A DNA stretch of 37,219 nt from Chitinophagales bacterium (GTDB lineage: Bacteria > Bacteroidota > Bacteroidia > Chitinophagales > Chitinophagaceae), in the NCBI GenBank assembly GCA_021323755.1, contig JAJPKJ010000028.1, forward strand, positions 1-37,219. Direction: 5' to 3'. Below the pieces are notes generated by a model that searched no databases, was not told where the DNA came from, and saw nothing but the letters and a program-made list of their open reading frames with translations. Every line of letters begins with the position of its first letter. Position 1 is the stretch's first letter. The position numbers and the translations under genes are program-made. Below, one piece after another: positions 9,118 through 18,180 of this stretch.

Positions 9118-10367
9118 AGCGCATTTTTTTCATAGAAGATGAGTTGCCCAATAAAATAACTTATTACCATTTACTTGCATTTGTTATCAGTCTTCCCTTT
9201 GACCTTTTTTATAGTGAAGTGATATTGATAAGTCTTGGGATCCATACTGCAATTAATTTTCGAAAGGATGATTTTAAAAGATTAAAGAATAGAAATTTGT
9301 TTATTCTCACATCTTTATATTTTCTGTCCCTGGTATGTTCACTCTATACAACCAATAAGGACGAAGCATTATTCGATCTGACAAAAGAACTTGGACTTTT
9401 CATCTTTCCTTTAATATTTTGTTTGACCAGACTCAATATTTCGAAATACAAGGATCGATTGCTTCTTGCTTTTGCGATGACCTGTGTGTGTGCTATTTTG
9501 TATTTATTTATAGACTCAATTCGGGTGATTTTCTATTATCAGCTTCCTATCTCATTTCTATTTTCCGATAGTTTTTTAAATCAACGTTTTTCGGAACCCC
9601 TTGAAATCCACGCCACTTATCTTTCGATGTATGTTGCATTATCACTTGTCTTTTTGTTGTATTGTTTTACGAATAGTGCAGCGATGCAAAAAAAAGTATT
9701 AACCGGCCTCGGCTGTTTTATTCTTTTAATCGGATTGCTACAACTCGCTTCCCGAGCGGTTTTTATGGCCGAATCGATTATTGTCATTATTATTTTTCCT
9801 TTTTTTATTTCTCAAAAAAGGATTAGAATAAGATTCCTCTCTACTTCAATGCTGATCTTACTTGTAGCTTTAATTTTATTGCTGAAAAATGAGTCTTTCA
9901 AAGAAAGGTATGTTGAGGATTTGAAAGACGATTTCGTTTCAAATTTTTCAAGCGAAGGGAGAGTAATACGTTGGAAAACGATTGGGGAACTGATCTTGCA
10001 AAGACCTATAATTGGCTACGGAACAGGATCGGAAACGAAAATATTAAGAGCCAAATACCTGGAGCGGAAGTTATACAATTCCTATAATTACGGATTGAAT
10101 ACACACAGCGAGTATTTAGGCTATTTGCTTCGTGCGGGCATAATTGGATTATTTATTTTTCTTTTTGTCATTTCCTTTGGATTTTTTTGCGCATTAAAAA
10201 ATCGTGATATCGTTTTCCTTGCATTTATGACCATTATTACCATCGTTTCTTTTTCAGAAAATATTCTTGATGTAAATAAGGGGATATTTTTTTTCGGTTT
10301 CTTTTTTTCATTTTTTACGTTTTCAGAAGGATTGCCTGATAACGGAAGACGGGCTTCAACAGTCTGA
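9114..10367 (+). CDS. O-antigen ligase/polymerase family membrane protein (Wzy_C)
   Basis: A 417-residue protein with about ten to eleven hydrophobic helices and one moderate loop at about residues 265-345. The loop holds GRVIRWKTIGELI, PIIGYGTGSE and YGLNTHSEYLGYLLRAG, the canonical Wzy_C/O-antigen ligase signature (PF04932): an Arg near the loop start, then G-x-G, then the catalytic-type His in NTHSEYL. Family members polymerise undecaprenyl-diphosphate-linked repeats or transfer glycan to lipid A core or protein. It follows the DUF1972 gene with a 4-bp overlap and ends the first operon segment; a promoter-like element follows at once. It is the second such protein in the locus and the more canonical of the two. 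Confidence 0.85.
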   Translation: MKRIFFIEDELPNKITYYHLLAFVISLPFDLFYSEVILISLGIHTAINFRKDDFKRLKNRNLFILTSLYFLSLVCSLYTTNKDEALFDLTKELGLFIFPLIFCLTRLNISKYKDRLLLAFAMTCVCAILYLFIDSIRVIFYYQLPISFLFSDSFLNQRFSEPLEIHATYLSMYVALSLVFLLYCFTNSAAMQKKVLTGLGCFILLIGLLQLASRAVFMAESIIVIIIFPFFISQKRIRIRFLSTSMLILLVALILLLKNESFKERYVEDLKDDFVSNFSSEGRVIRWKTIGELILQRPIIGYGTGSETKILRAKYLERKLYNSYNYGLNTHSEYLGYLLRAGIIGLFIFLFVISFGFFCALKNRDIVFLAFMTIITIVSFSENILDVNKGIFFFGFFFSFFTFSEGLPDNGRRASTV

Positions 10368-10374
10368 CTCCTTG

Positions 10375-10405
10375 TTTGGTTTTAGGCAACCATTCAATAC
10401 TTTTT
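10375..10405 (+). promoter_or_regulatory. Candidate Bacteroidota promoter for the nucleotidyltransferase gene
   Basis: TTTG at 10375-10378 is followed after exactly 19 bases by TACTTTTT at 10398-10405, a seven-of-eight match to TAnnTTTG. This is the spacing known for primary sigma promoters of Bacteroidota. A purine-rich AGGAGAAAAGG lies at about 10421-10431. It would allow expression of the genes from 10460 onward independently of the upstream operon. Confidence 0.4.
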
Positions 10406-10459
10406 TCGTTTTTACTTAGTAGGAGAAAAGGAAAATAAAATTTGAGTTTAGTGAATAAA

Positions 10460-11386
10460 ATGCAGCATACGAAATCGGATATATTGTCAACACTTGCTTA
10501 CTTTGATATCTTTAACCATCCGCTTACAAAAAAAGAAATCTGGTTATTTCTACCTGCCTATCGTGAGCAAGCAGAGTTGGATGATTCATTGCAAGCATTA
10601 GTGAACGATGCTGTTATTTTTAAGTTTGGAGAAATGTACAGCTTAAGCAATGATCCGGAAATTATTGAAGTCAGAAAAGAGAATAACAGAAATGCGGCAA
10701 CACTGATCATCACTGCAAAAAAGGTGGCAAGCTTCCTGGTCAAATTTCCATTTGTACGCGGACTCGGTGTTTCCGGCTCGCTTTCAAAAAATGTGGCCAA
10801 CAAATCATCTGATATAGATTTCTTTATTGTTACAGCTCCGAACAGACTGTGGATCGCGCGCAGTTTTATGCATTGTTTTAAGAAGTTCACTTTCCTGTTT
10901 AATAAGCAACATTTGTTTTGCATGAATTATTTTATTGATGAGGCGGAAATGGAGATTGAAGAAAAAAACATCTATACTGCGACTGAAATTGTAACATTAT
11001 TGCCGTTGCAGGGTGCGATGACGCTGGAAAGATTCTATAATGCAAACACCTGGAGCAAACATTATCTTCCAAATCAATTCATGCGTGTATCCATTGCTGA
11101 AAATGCAAAGCATTTTTTCCCAAAATACCTCATAGAGAAAGTATTCGATAATGGATTCGGCAATTGGCTTGATGATTTGTTAATGAATGTAACTTCAAAA
11201 AGATGGCAGAGGAAAACTATAGTAAACAAAAAAAATAGTCGTGGAATAACGATGAGCATGATCGCCGGAAAACACGTTGCCAAACCTGACCCAGTTTTTT
11301 TTCAAAGCGGTCTTTTGGATAAACATTGTAAAAAAGTTGAGCAATTGATCAAACAAGTCGAACCAGGTTACGCATTGGTGAAATAA
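10460..11386 (+). CDS. Nucleotidyltransferase-fold protein in a polysaccharide locus
   Basis: A 308-residue protein from the ATG at 10460. The frame is open to a TTG at 10442 that is better spaced from AGGAGAAAAGG (about 10421), so that start is possible. The N-terminus (ILSTLAYFDIFNHPLTKKEI) looks like a small winged-helix-like domain. The middle carries the Pol-beta-type signature GVSGSLSKNVANKSSDIDFF (about residues 103-122) with GS and DxD, the metal-binding core of minimal nucleotidyltransferases. The family could transfer NMP to protein, RNA or small molecules; the target is unknown. No antitoxin-like partner is adjacent. It sits between a polymerase-like gene and a GT2 gene, 21 bp before the latter. 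Confidence 0.7.
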   Translation: MQHTKSDILSTLAYFDIFNHPLTKKEIWLFLPAYREQAELDDSLQALVNDAVIFKFGEMYSLSNDPEIIEVRKENNRNAATLIITAKKVASFLVKFPFVRGLGVSGSLSKNVANKSSDIDFFIVTAPNRLWIARSFMHCFKKFTFLFNKQHLFCMNYFIDEAEMEIEEKNIYTATEIVTLLPLQGAMTLERFYNANTWSKHYLPNQFMRVSIAENAKHFFPKYLIEKVFDNGFGNWLDDLLMNVTSKRWQRKTIVNKKNSRGITMSMIAGKHVAKPDPVFFQSGLLDKHCKKVEQLIKQVEPGYALVK

Positions 11387-11407
11387 AAGTGTTTGTAAAA
11401 AATACCT

Positions 11408-12151
11408 ATGGAAGTTTCAGTTGTCATCATTACCAAGAACGAAGCGGAAAATATTTCGTGCTGTATTAAAGGTGCGCAGCGCGTAAGTAAAGATATTATT
11501 GTTGTTGACTCCGGCAGCACAGATGATACCATAAAACTTGCAAGGGAAAACGGAGCAAGGGTTTTAGCCATTGACTGGACCAGTTTTGGTGATGCGCGTA
11601 ATGCAGGTGCGGCAATTGCAAATAACGATTGGATATTGGCGCTTGACGCGGACGAGAGAATCACAGAAGAACTCGTTATCTCAATCAATAATCTGGAACA
11701 AAATAATGCTGCAGCTATTTACGGTTTCAGAAGACAAGCATACCTGATCGATAAAAAAATCCGGTTTGGAGATTGGGGGCGAGATAAGGTTTTTCGGATT
11801 TATCATCGAAAAGCTACAGCATGGAATTTATTTCCTGTTCATGAGGCATTGATAACCCATGGTGTTCGAAAAAAATTGATCAAAGGAAATCTTGAGCATC
11901 TTGTTTCAAAAAGCATCGATAAGAATAAAGAAAAACTGATGCGATACGCGAAACTTTGCGCCAACAAGTATTGTTTGCTGGGTAGGAAGGCAAGCGTTGT
12001 CAATATAATATTCTCACCGGCATTTTGTTTTTTTAACGGGTATTTTTTTCGCCTGGGATTTCTTGATGGAAAAGAAGGCTTTAATATTGCAAAAGTAAAC
12101 GCATATTATACCTGGCTTAAATATTACTATCTCTATCGGCTCACGAAATAG
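11408..12151 (+). CDS. Glycosyltransferase family 2, WaaE/KdtX-like
   Basis: A 247-residue enzyme beginning MEVSVVIITKNEAENISCCI, with VVDSGSTDDT at about residues 32-41, DARNAGAA at about 62-69 and the metal-binding LALDADERIT at about 78-87. This compact pattern matches the WaaE/KdtX-type GT2 family, which includes beta-1,4-glucosyltransferases of the lipopolysaccharide core. The C-terminal half (GFRRQAYLIDKKIRFGDWG and YAKLCANKYCLLGRKA) also fits that family. The substrate in this organism cannot be deduced. The gene ends tail-to-tail with the minus-strand methyltransferase; the two coding regions overlap by 11 bp. Confidence 0.88.
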   Translation: MEVSVVIITKNEAENISCCIKGAQRVSKDIIVVDSGSTDDTIKLARENGARVLAIDWTSFGDARNAGAAIANNDWILALDADERITEELVISINNLEQNNAAAIYGFRRQAYLIDKKIRFGDWGRDKVFRIYHRKATAWNLFPVHEALITHGVRKKLIKGNLEHLVSKSIDKNKEKLMRYAKLCANKYCLLGRKASVVNIIFSPAFCFFNGYFFRLGFLDGKEGFNIAKVNAYYTWLKYYYLYRLTK

Positions 12152-12977
12152 CGCCATTTTTTTTCTTTAAAGAAACAATATAATAGTCGCCAATAGATCT
12201 CCACGGCCATTTTGATTTGTTTCTTTCTTCTTTTTCTTTTAGATATTTCCAGATGCGCGAGTATTTCTCTGCAAAATGTTCTATATAAGATGGTGGTACG
12301 ATGGTGCACAACCCTTCCAGGCATATTAGATCAAAGTCGCTCTTTACTTTTTTTATTATCTCCGAAGGATCATGATACCAGCACGTGAAGGGAACACCCT
12401 CAACATGAGCCTTTCTACCCTTACTGCTGAACCATCTTCTTGTTGCAGTTTTGAATTTTCCTTTTGCCAATAATAATGTTTCCCAAAAACAAAATCTTGG
12501 CAACATCACCAATGTTACTATTCCGCCAGGCTTTAATAAGGCATGAAAAGATGACAAGACATGATCTAATTCATCAGTACAGTTCAATCCTGCAAAATTT
12601 GAAAATATCAGATCATACGGACCTTTATTTTGCAAATTATTCAGATCGGTGAATGAACGTAACTCAGCGCTAACAAGAGTTTCAAGATTACTACTCTTAA
12701 TTTTTTGCTTTAGCACATCTTGCATTTCTGCAGAAATATCAGTTGCATGGATATTATGACCAAGCTCAGCAAAGAAAATGGCATCTTCTCCGGTGCCACT
12801 GTTCAATTCAAGAATATTACTTTTCACGGGCAAATATCCCAGCACATGATTTCTCACTCTTTCTCTTTTATATCGTATGATGGTATTGTTGGAATAAAGC
12901 TCATCAAATACAAAAGCTTGTTTTGAAAACGCAGTTGCCGCCAATTGTTCGTTAATATGTGAGTTGATCATTTTCAT
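12141..12977 (-). CDS. Class I SAM-dependent methyltransferase
   Basis: A 278-residue protein. SAM-binding motif I is ILELNSGTGEDAIFFAELG (about residues 55-73), with the acidic end of strand 2 in HATDIS just after, and a motif-II-like YDLIFSNFAGLNC near residue 120. This is a Methyltransf_11/25-type fold. The C-terminal part is basic and aromatic, as in methyltransferases acting at the membrane or on large substrates. It is the last gene of the seven-gene minus operon, 4 bp after a B12-type radical SAM gene. It may O-, N- or C-methylate the same product; the acceptor is unknown. Start is the first of two in-frame ATGs (MKM). Confidence 0.85.
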   Translation of the reverse strand: MKMINSHINEQLAATAFSKQAFVFDELYSNNTIIRYKRERVRNHVLGYLPVKSNILELNSGTGEDAIFFAELGHNIHATDISAEMQDVLKQKIKSSNLETLVSAELRSFTDLNNLQNKGPYDLIFSNFAGLNCTDELDHVLSSFHALLKPGGIVTLVMLPRFCFWETLLLAKGKFKTATRRWFSSKGRKAHVEGVPFTCWYHDPSEIIKKVKSDFDLICLEGLCTIVPPSYIEHFAEKYSRIWKYLKEKEERNKSKWPWRSIGDYYIVSLKKKNGAIS

Positions 12978-12981
12978 TCCC

Positions 12982-14439
12982 TCATTTTCCCAATTGTTGT
13001 AATTTTAATTTATCAAAATATGCTGCGGGCAAATAATATATCGCTGAAGATATTTTTTTAAGTGTTTTTAGATTTGTTTTCAGCGGATGAGAAAATAAAT
13101 TGAGCAAGTTGGCAAGGGCAAGATGTGTTCGATAACTTTTATGAACATAACGATGCAGTTGCCTGTAGAATGCAGGCTGGTAGGTGTTTTTGAACATTAG
13201 CGCCAATTCATCGGAATCCGTCCAGTTTGATTTTTGTATCAAGTCCTGTTTCACTTTTTCATAAAAGACAGTTCCTGGTAACGGATAAGAAACGGAGATA
13301 CCGATTTCGTGGGGCAACAATTCGTTGATCATGCGGATTGTCTTTTCGATATCTTCTTTTGTTTCTCCCAAATATCCAAATTGAATAAAGAATGATGGTT
13401 TGATATGATGTTTCTTAAGAAGATTGGTAGCTGAATAAATTTGCCCAACAGTCGTTCCCTTGTCCATTGCATCTAATATTTTTTGAGAACCGCTTTCTGC
13501 GCCCATCCAGATATTATCACAACCTGCACGTGCAAGGTCTTTGATGTAATTCTCCTGCAAAAGCAGGTCAGCCCGGCATTGAATTTTGAATTTGAATACT
13601 ATTTCCTCCTTTTCAACAAGATCGGCAAAAGCATTGACCCAACCGGGTTTCAGTCCAAAAATATCATCACAAAACCAGATGTGATCAATATCGAATTTCT
13701 CTTTTAATAATTTTATTTCTTTTATTACATTTTCCGGTGAACGCGAGTTGTAACGGTTTCCATAGATCGGTTTGGCGCACCAATTGCATTTAAATGGGCA
13801 ACCGCGCGTTGTTGCCATATTCATGGAGAAATACCCTGCATTCTTTTTCCAGGATTCTTTGTAGAGGTCAATATTAACCAAATCCCATGCAGGTAAAGGC
13901 AATGCATCGAGATCCTTTAAAACATTTCTTCTCTTCGTCTTCATGATGCTCCCATGTTGCGAAAAAGCAATGCCATCAATTGGTGAAAAGTCGTTTTCTT
14001 TTTTATTTATTGATTGGATCAATTCAAGCAATGCTATTTCTGCTTCTCCAAGTAAAATGAAATCGGCTCCTTGTTCTAAATATTCTTTGTAATGATCTGT
14101 TGAATCAGAACTGGATATGATCACAATACATCCGCGTTCTTTTGCACGATGGATCATCTTAAATGCGGCTTCACGCATATTCGTGAGACACATTTTGGTC
14201 AAATAATTAAATCCATCATCATAGAGCACAAAAAAGTCGGCGCCGGTATTTTCAAGCGGTTCAATGATTTCATCAGCAGACTTCGCGAACATCGAGTCGA
14301 ATAAATTCACCTGGTAACCATTGTCCCTTAATAATGCGGCGGCATATAAAGTTCCAAGAGGCGCATACGGCAATCCTATCTTCCATTGTTTTGGATCAAA
14401 ACGAAGAAAATAAGAATGAGAAAAAAGGATTTTGTTCAT
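12982..14439 (-). CDS. B12-binding-type (class B-like) radical SAM protein
   Basis: A 485-residue protein. Residues about 1-140 form a Rossmann-like cobalamin-binding-type domain (PYAPLGTLYAAALLRDNGY; ADFILLGEAE near 125-134). No DxHxxG motif is evident, so B12 would be bound base-off without a His ligand, if at all. The radical SAM core begins at about 207 with ATTRGCPFKCNWCAKP, giving the [4Fe-4S] cysteines C214, C218 and C221, then CDDIFGLKPGW and GAESGSQKILDAM. The C-terminal 100 residues are basic and aromatic. Family members include C- and P-methyltransferases and ring-forming enzymes of lipid, cofactor and antibiotic pathways. Its start overlaps the upstream gene's stop by one base (TAATG). 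Confidence 0.88.
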   Translation of the reverse strand: MNKILFSHSYFLRFDPKQWKIGLPYAPLGTLYAAALLRDNGYQVNLFDSMFAKSADEIIEPLENTGADFFVLYDDGFNYLTKMCLTNMREAAFKMIHRAKERGCIVIISSSDSTDHYKEYLEQGADFILLGEAEIALLELIQSINKKENDFSPIDGIAFSQHGSIMKTKRRNVLKDLDALPLPAWDLVNIDLYKESWKKNAGYFSMNMATTRGCPFKCNWCAKPIYGNRYNSRSPENVIKEIKLLKEKFDIDHIWFCDDIFGLKPGWVNAFADLVEKEEIVFKFKIQCRADLLLQENYIKDLARAGCDNIWMGAESGSQKILDAMDKGTTVGQIYSATNLLKKHHIKPSFFIQFGYLGETKEDIEKTIRMINELLPHEIGISVSYPLPGTVFYEKVKQDLIQKSNWTDSDELALMFKNTYQPAFYRQLHRYVHKSYRTHLALANLLNLFSHPLKTNLKTLKKISSAIYYLPAAYFDKLKLQQLGK

Positions 14440-15587
14440 TAAAAAAGTTTAATCTTTTTTGTTATTAATGCCGGTTCTTGATGAGACTTTAACCCGTTTT
14501 TTTTAATTACCAGTATCAGGATACTTATATAATACGCAATATATAGCCGATCGGAAATGATTGGCTGTAAAATAAATCGAAAAAAGATCGTTGAAATGAT
14601 GGTGATGAATAAAAGCTGATCAAAACTTAAGTTTTTTACCTGAAAAGACTTCTGATCAGCAAACAACAAAAGACCTAAAAGTACGAATAGCCCTACATCT
14701 GAATAAAACATGCCGGTCATTATCTGGGAATGTGCAACCGAAATATAATTTGCGATAGAAAATGACAAATGATTATCGTAATTCGGATTTAAGCGCATTA
14801 TAAATGAAGGATAATATAACAGACTCCATCCATATTTTCTAGCATTCCAGGAGACGAGAAAATAGCAGCCACACATTAATAATATGATCAGTAAATATTT
14901 TTTAAATGAGACCTTTTCCTTCCACTTATCGGTAAAGGCTAATAAGAAAGTGACAGATAGCGCTGGGATAATATTATCAAGTCTTGTAAAAATCGACAAT
15001 GCGAGAAATAAAGAAATGCCAGCCAGAGATTTTGTTTCTATCAAAAAATAAAAAGCGATAAGAAGAATTAATGATGACAAGCAATCCGGCGTGGATATTT
15101 GGGCTACTGATAATAATGGAGCGCTGAGCATAAGAAGGAGGCACGAAAAAAGGGCTATAAAAAAATTCAGGTATTTTTTTGACCAAAAAAAAATTAAAAC
15201 CCCAATAAAAAAATAGCTTATTACCGATGGAAAAACGACTGCCTTGGAGAGCGGAATCCCCGCTTTATAAAAGTAATATGCTGATCTTGTGTAAAGTGGT
15301 TTTACATCATAAAAAGGCAATTGTTGCGCAAAATAATTTGCATTTGCCGCAGCTTGTTTTCTCATTGGAATATTGCCATCGGTCAATAATTTATAATCCG
15401 CAGGAGGGGCTTGCTCTTTGATAATAGTGTATACCTGATCATGCACAAAATTCAAATTGCTGTCATCAGCAGATAAAACGATAGCCATATAGGGCAAAAT
15501 ATCCCAGTTATATTCCTGTTTTTTCAGACCCCGATATGCAAAAAGAGCAATACAGGAGAGATAAATAGAAATAAAAAGAATCTTCAT
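14439..15587 (-). CDS. Polytopic membrane protein, possibly GT-C-like
   Basis: A 382-residue protein that I cannot place in a named family. One N-terminal helix is followed by a hydrophilic stretch of about 75 residues (about 22-97) opening with YNWDILPYMA, then eight to ten hydrophobic segments. An acidic first loop after helix 1 and many later helices is the topology of GT-C glycosyltransferases, which use polyprenyl-phosphate sugars in the periplasm, and the Asp in NWDILPY could be catalytic; this is only suggestive. It overlaps the upstream GT39-like gene by 4 bp (ATGA) and the downstream radical SAM gene by one base, so it surely belongs to this operon. Confidence 0.65.
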   Translation of the reverse strand: MKILFISIYLSCIALFAYRGLKKQEYNWDILPYMAIVLSADDSNLNFVHDQVYTIIKEQAPPADYKLLTDGNIPMRKQAAANANYFAQQLPFYDVKPLYTRSAYYFYKAGIPLSKAVVFPSVISYFFIGVLIFFWSKKYLNFFIALFSCLLLMLSAPLLSVAQISTPDCLSSLILLIAFYFLIETKSLAGISLFLALSIFTRLDNIIPALSVTFLLAFTDKWKEKVSFKKYLLIILLMCGCYFLVSWNARKYGWSLLYYPSFIMRLNPNYDNHLSFSIANYISVAHSQIMTGMFYSDVGLFVLLGLLLFADQKSFQVKNLSFDQLLFITIISTIFFRFILQPIISDRLYIAYYISILILVIKKNGLKSHQEPALITKKIKLF

Positions 15588-17116
15588 GGAGTTTTTTCTT
15601 TTTGCATCATTACCTTATAAACATAATAATCGGGTTTTATGATGTTATTATCAAAAACGGCTAATCGTTGAAATTGAAACTTAGATTTTGAAGAATGGAT
15701 TTCATTTGATGTTACTTGGCGAACAGACACCAATACAAAGTCACTATGTGTATTAATATAGGCGGATTCATCTAAGAGTTCGGCCAATGGTTTTTGCGGC
15801 ACTTCGAAATAAGATTTTTTCCAGTAGCAGTAACTCCCGGGTTTATCAATATTTAAGTAGAAAACCTTCGTTCCAAGATAAGCGCTCAATGCCGGACCGC
15901 CTCCATACCCGTCAACAACAATCATATTACTGTCGAGATGATTTGTTTTGATGAATGCAATTGTATTTTTCGCCCCGCTAAAAGGCCTGGCAACATCACT
16001 TGCATAAGCATATATACCTGAGAAAAGATGACAGGTCAATATAAAATATGAAAAATAGAATAAGAATTTCTTTCCTTTTAGTCGGTTAACAGAAACGGAA
16101 AAAATATTTTCTTTTTCATATCCATCGAGCCAGAGTGCGGCAAGAAAAAATATAAAGAATATGCCAAAATAGCGACTAGCGCGCATTTGTGAAACGTACA
16201 AAAATATCATCAACATCAATGTAGAGGAGAGATAGAATAACAATACCGGTTTGTTTTTGTAAAACAATGCAACGGTATATACAAGAATAAAAGCAGCGAT
16301 TATAAGTTTGATAAAAGTGGGTAATAAATCGTATAAATAATGATTCCAAAAATCCCCGTTTTTTGAGAATGGTATAGGAAGAAATCCTTTTGACAATCCA
16401 TAGAATGCTGAAAAGAAATTTCCCGTGGAATTCCATGCTGTTTTTTCGGGATGAAAATATGTATTGTCGGGAGGAATATTGATCTGGGCGATCACACTGA
16501 AAATTCCAATGGCAAATAATGACAGAAAAATAAAGAAACGCAGATCAATTTGTTTTGCGTGAAAAGTTCTTAAAAAAACGTAAAAAGCGATCGACGTTGC
16601 TGCGAACAGAAAAAACAAATGCACATTGCACATTAAGATAAGTAAAACAGCGATCCATAGAATATTTTTACGCAGATCGGCGAGTAATACGCAGCATGCA
16701 AACAATAATAGAATTCCGGGGGTATAATTTCTGCTGATGACATCGTATTCGTATAAGAAAAAATAACCGCCGATAATTAATAATTTAGTTAACAAACGAA
16801 AAGGTGCATAACGCAAAAAAATAAACACTGTGGAATTAATGAGAAGCAAGTGGAAAACTTGCATGGATAAAGGATTTGATGAGATGTAATGAGTAATGAA
16901 AAACAACATGAAATTCCATAGTCTCACATGCCCGTCGTACTGCATGTTGTAATAGACCTCCTTTAGAGAATCACTGTCTCTGGCGATTAAAAAATGTTGC
17001 GCTTCGTCAAGCCACAATTCATGATTAAAGATTCCGACCGCGCTGAAAAATAAAAAAATCAGCGAGATCGGCAGTATTTGTTTTAAGGCAACAGGAATTG
17101 TTTTTTGATTCAGCAT
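15584..17116 (-). CDS. GT-C membrane glycosyltransferase (GT39/ArnT-like)
   Basis: A 510-residue protein with about ten to twelve helices. After the first helix it has NHELWLDEAQHFLIARD (about residues 29-45), the D-E motif in the first periplasmic loop typical of GT39/ArnT/PMT-type enzymes, and a loop with YNMQYDGHVRLWNFM near 55-69. The C-terminal 110 residues are soluble (GPALSAYLGTKVFYLNI), also common in this group. Such enzymes transfer a sugar from a polyprenyl monophosphate donor to lipid, glycan or protein on the periplasmic side. It lies 28 bp after the SPASM-type radical SAM gene and overlaps the next gene by 4 bp. It may add the sugar made or modified by its neighbours. Confidence 0.8.
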   Translation of the reverse strand: MLNQKTIPVALKQILPISLIFLFFSAVGIFNHELWLDEAQHFLIARDSDSLKEVYYNMQYDGHVRLWNFMLFFITHYISSNPLSMQVFHLLLINSTVFIFLRYAPFRLLTKLLIIGGYFFLYEYDVISRNYTPGILLLFACCVLLADLRKNILWIAVLLILMCNVHLFFLFAATSIAFYVFLRTFHAKQIDLRFFIFLSLFAIGIFSVIAQINIPPDNTYFHPEKTAWNSTGNFFSAFYGLSKGFLPIPFSKNGDFWNHYLYDLLPTFIKLIIAAFILVYTVALFYKNKPVLLFYLSSTLMLMIFLYVSQMRASRYFGIFFIFFLAALWLDGYEKENIFSVSVNRLKGKKFLFYFSYFILTCHLFSGIYAYASDVARPFSGAKNTIAFIKTNHLDSNMIVVDGYGGGPALSAYLGTKVFYLNIDKPGSYCYWKKSYFEVPQKPLAELLDESAYINTHSDFVLVSVRQVTSNEIHSSKSKFQFQRLAVFDNNIIKPDYYVYKVMMQKEKTP

Positions 17117-17144
17117 TATCCGTTAATTATCCCCAGGCATTTTA

Positions 17145-18179
17145 TTATATTGGCAAGTTCAGGTAGCAAACACATTTTTTACAAATGCTGTTTGTATCCA
17201 TATCAAGATTTTTTCTGAAGCTCATTCCTTTTTCACCATTCAATATCTGATCTAAATTGGTTTCATGAATATTTCCGATGGCTTCATGAAAGAAACACGG
17301 ACGAACGGTTCCATCAGCCTCAACAACTGTCGAAACCCATGGGGCGTTACATTTTTTGTAGGGGAAAGGATTTAGCTTGTAGAATGCAGCATAATATTCA
17401 TAAATCTTTCTCAGTTTTTCCGGAGATTCTGCGACAAAATGATTTTGAAATTCTGCACTATGATTTTCAATAATGAAATCGAGTAATGTATTTAGCTCGG
17501 AGAGTTCATCTTCGGGTAAAAGAATTTCGTGTTGTTTCGCCGGGCTCCACAATATTTCGCGATTAAATGCATGACTGCTCACGTCGGCCGGTAAAAAACT
17601 AATTTGATTCAACTGCAGTTCTTTTGCACATTCAATAATGGCTGGCCATGCTTTATAATTCAATTTATGTATAACGGTCCGGGCAGTTATTTGAAAATTT
17701 GGATTGATTGACCTGATGAATGCTACGCCTTCTTTTATTTTATTAAATGCGCCGGGAATATTTCTTATTTGATCATGCAAAGTTTCGGGGCCATCAATGG
17801 AGATGATAATATCGTTAACCCATCTTAGCAATTGTTCGGTATTTTTTTTGATCGTTAAGCCAGTTGATAATAATGAAATGTTTATCCCTTCCCGCTGAAG
17901 CATTTCACAAAGGCGAAAGAAATTTTGATTTAATAATGCTTCGCCACCGGACATTACCACCTGTTGTGTTCCGAATTTTTTTAATGATGATAATAACCCT
18001 TGTACATCTTGTGCTGTGAGCTGTTTTAAATTTTTATTGTCCTTCCAGATGTCGCACATTACGCAGCGGCAATTGCAAGCACTGTGCGGCATTAAAATAA
18101 CAATAGGAAGCGCAGAAATTTTATGCGTTTGTAAAGTTCTGTATCGTTGATAACTATGATATAGCGATTTTACTTGCAA
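17145..18179 (-). CDS. Radical SAM protein with SPASM/twitch-like C-terminus
   Basis: A 344-residue enzyme. The [4Fe-4S]/SAM motif is CX3CX2C at C35, C39 and C42 within SACNCRCVMCDIWK. The next conserved part, QQVVMSGGEALLN (about residues 73-85), is the GGE motif that contacts SAM. The C-terminus has extra cysteines at 277, 295, 333, 336 and 338 (KKCNAPW, RPCFFHEA, CKKCVC), consistent with a SPASM or twitch domain binding auxiliary Fe-S clusters. Enzymes of this kind modify peptides, sugars (including dehydrogenation or epimerisation of aminoglycosides) and other small molecules. No precursor-peptide gene was seen nearby, which favours a sugar or lipid substrate. Gap of 1 bp to the upstream methyltransferase. 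Confidence 0.88.
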   Translation of the reverse strand: MQVKSLYHSYQRYRTLQTHKISALPIVILMPHSACNCRCVMCDIWKDNKNLKQLTAQDVQGLLSSLKKFGTQQVVMSGGEALLNQNFFRLCEMLQREGINISLLSTGLTIKKNTEQLLRWVNDIIISIDGPETLHDQIRNIPGAFNKIKEGVAFIRSINPNFQITARTVIHKLNYKAWPAIIECAKELQLNQISFLPADVSSHAFNREILWSPAKQHEILLPEDELSELNTLLDFIIENHSAEFQNHFVAESPEKLRKIYEYYAAFYKLNPFPYKKCNAPWVSTVVEADGTVRPCFFHEAIGNIHETNLDQILNGEKGMSFRKNLDMDTNSICKKCVCYLNLPI

Positions 18180-18180
18180 A

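Noticed and set aside
10558-10923. A 121-codon minus-strand frame opposite the nucleotidyltransferase gene
   Set aside because: Antisense shadow of a gene with a recognisable catalytic motif; no start signal or family features.
17145-18179. SPASM-type radical SAM protein as part of a ribosomal peptide (RiPP) cluster
   Set aside because: No short precursor-like gene, leader peptidase or peptide transporter lies next to it; flanking genes are methyltransferases and a GT-C enzyme.
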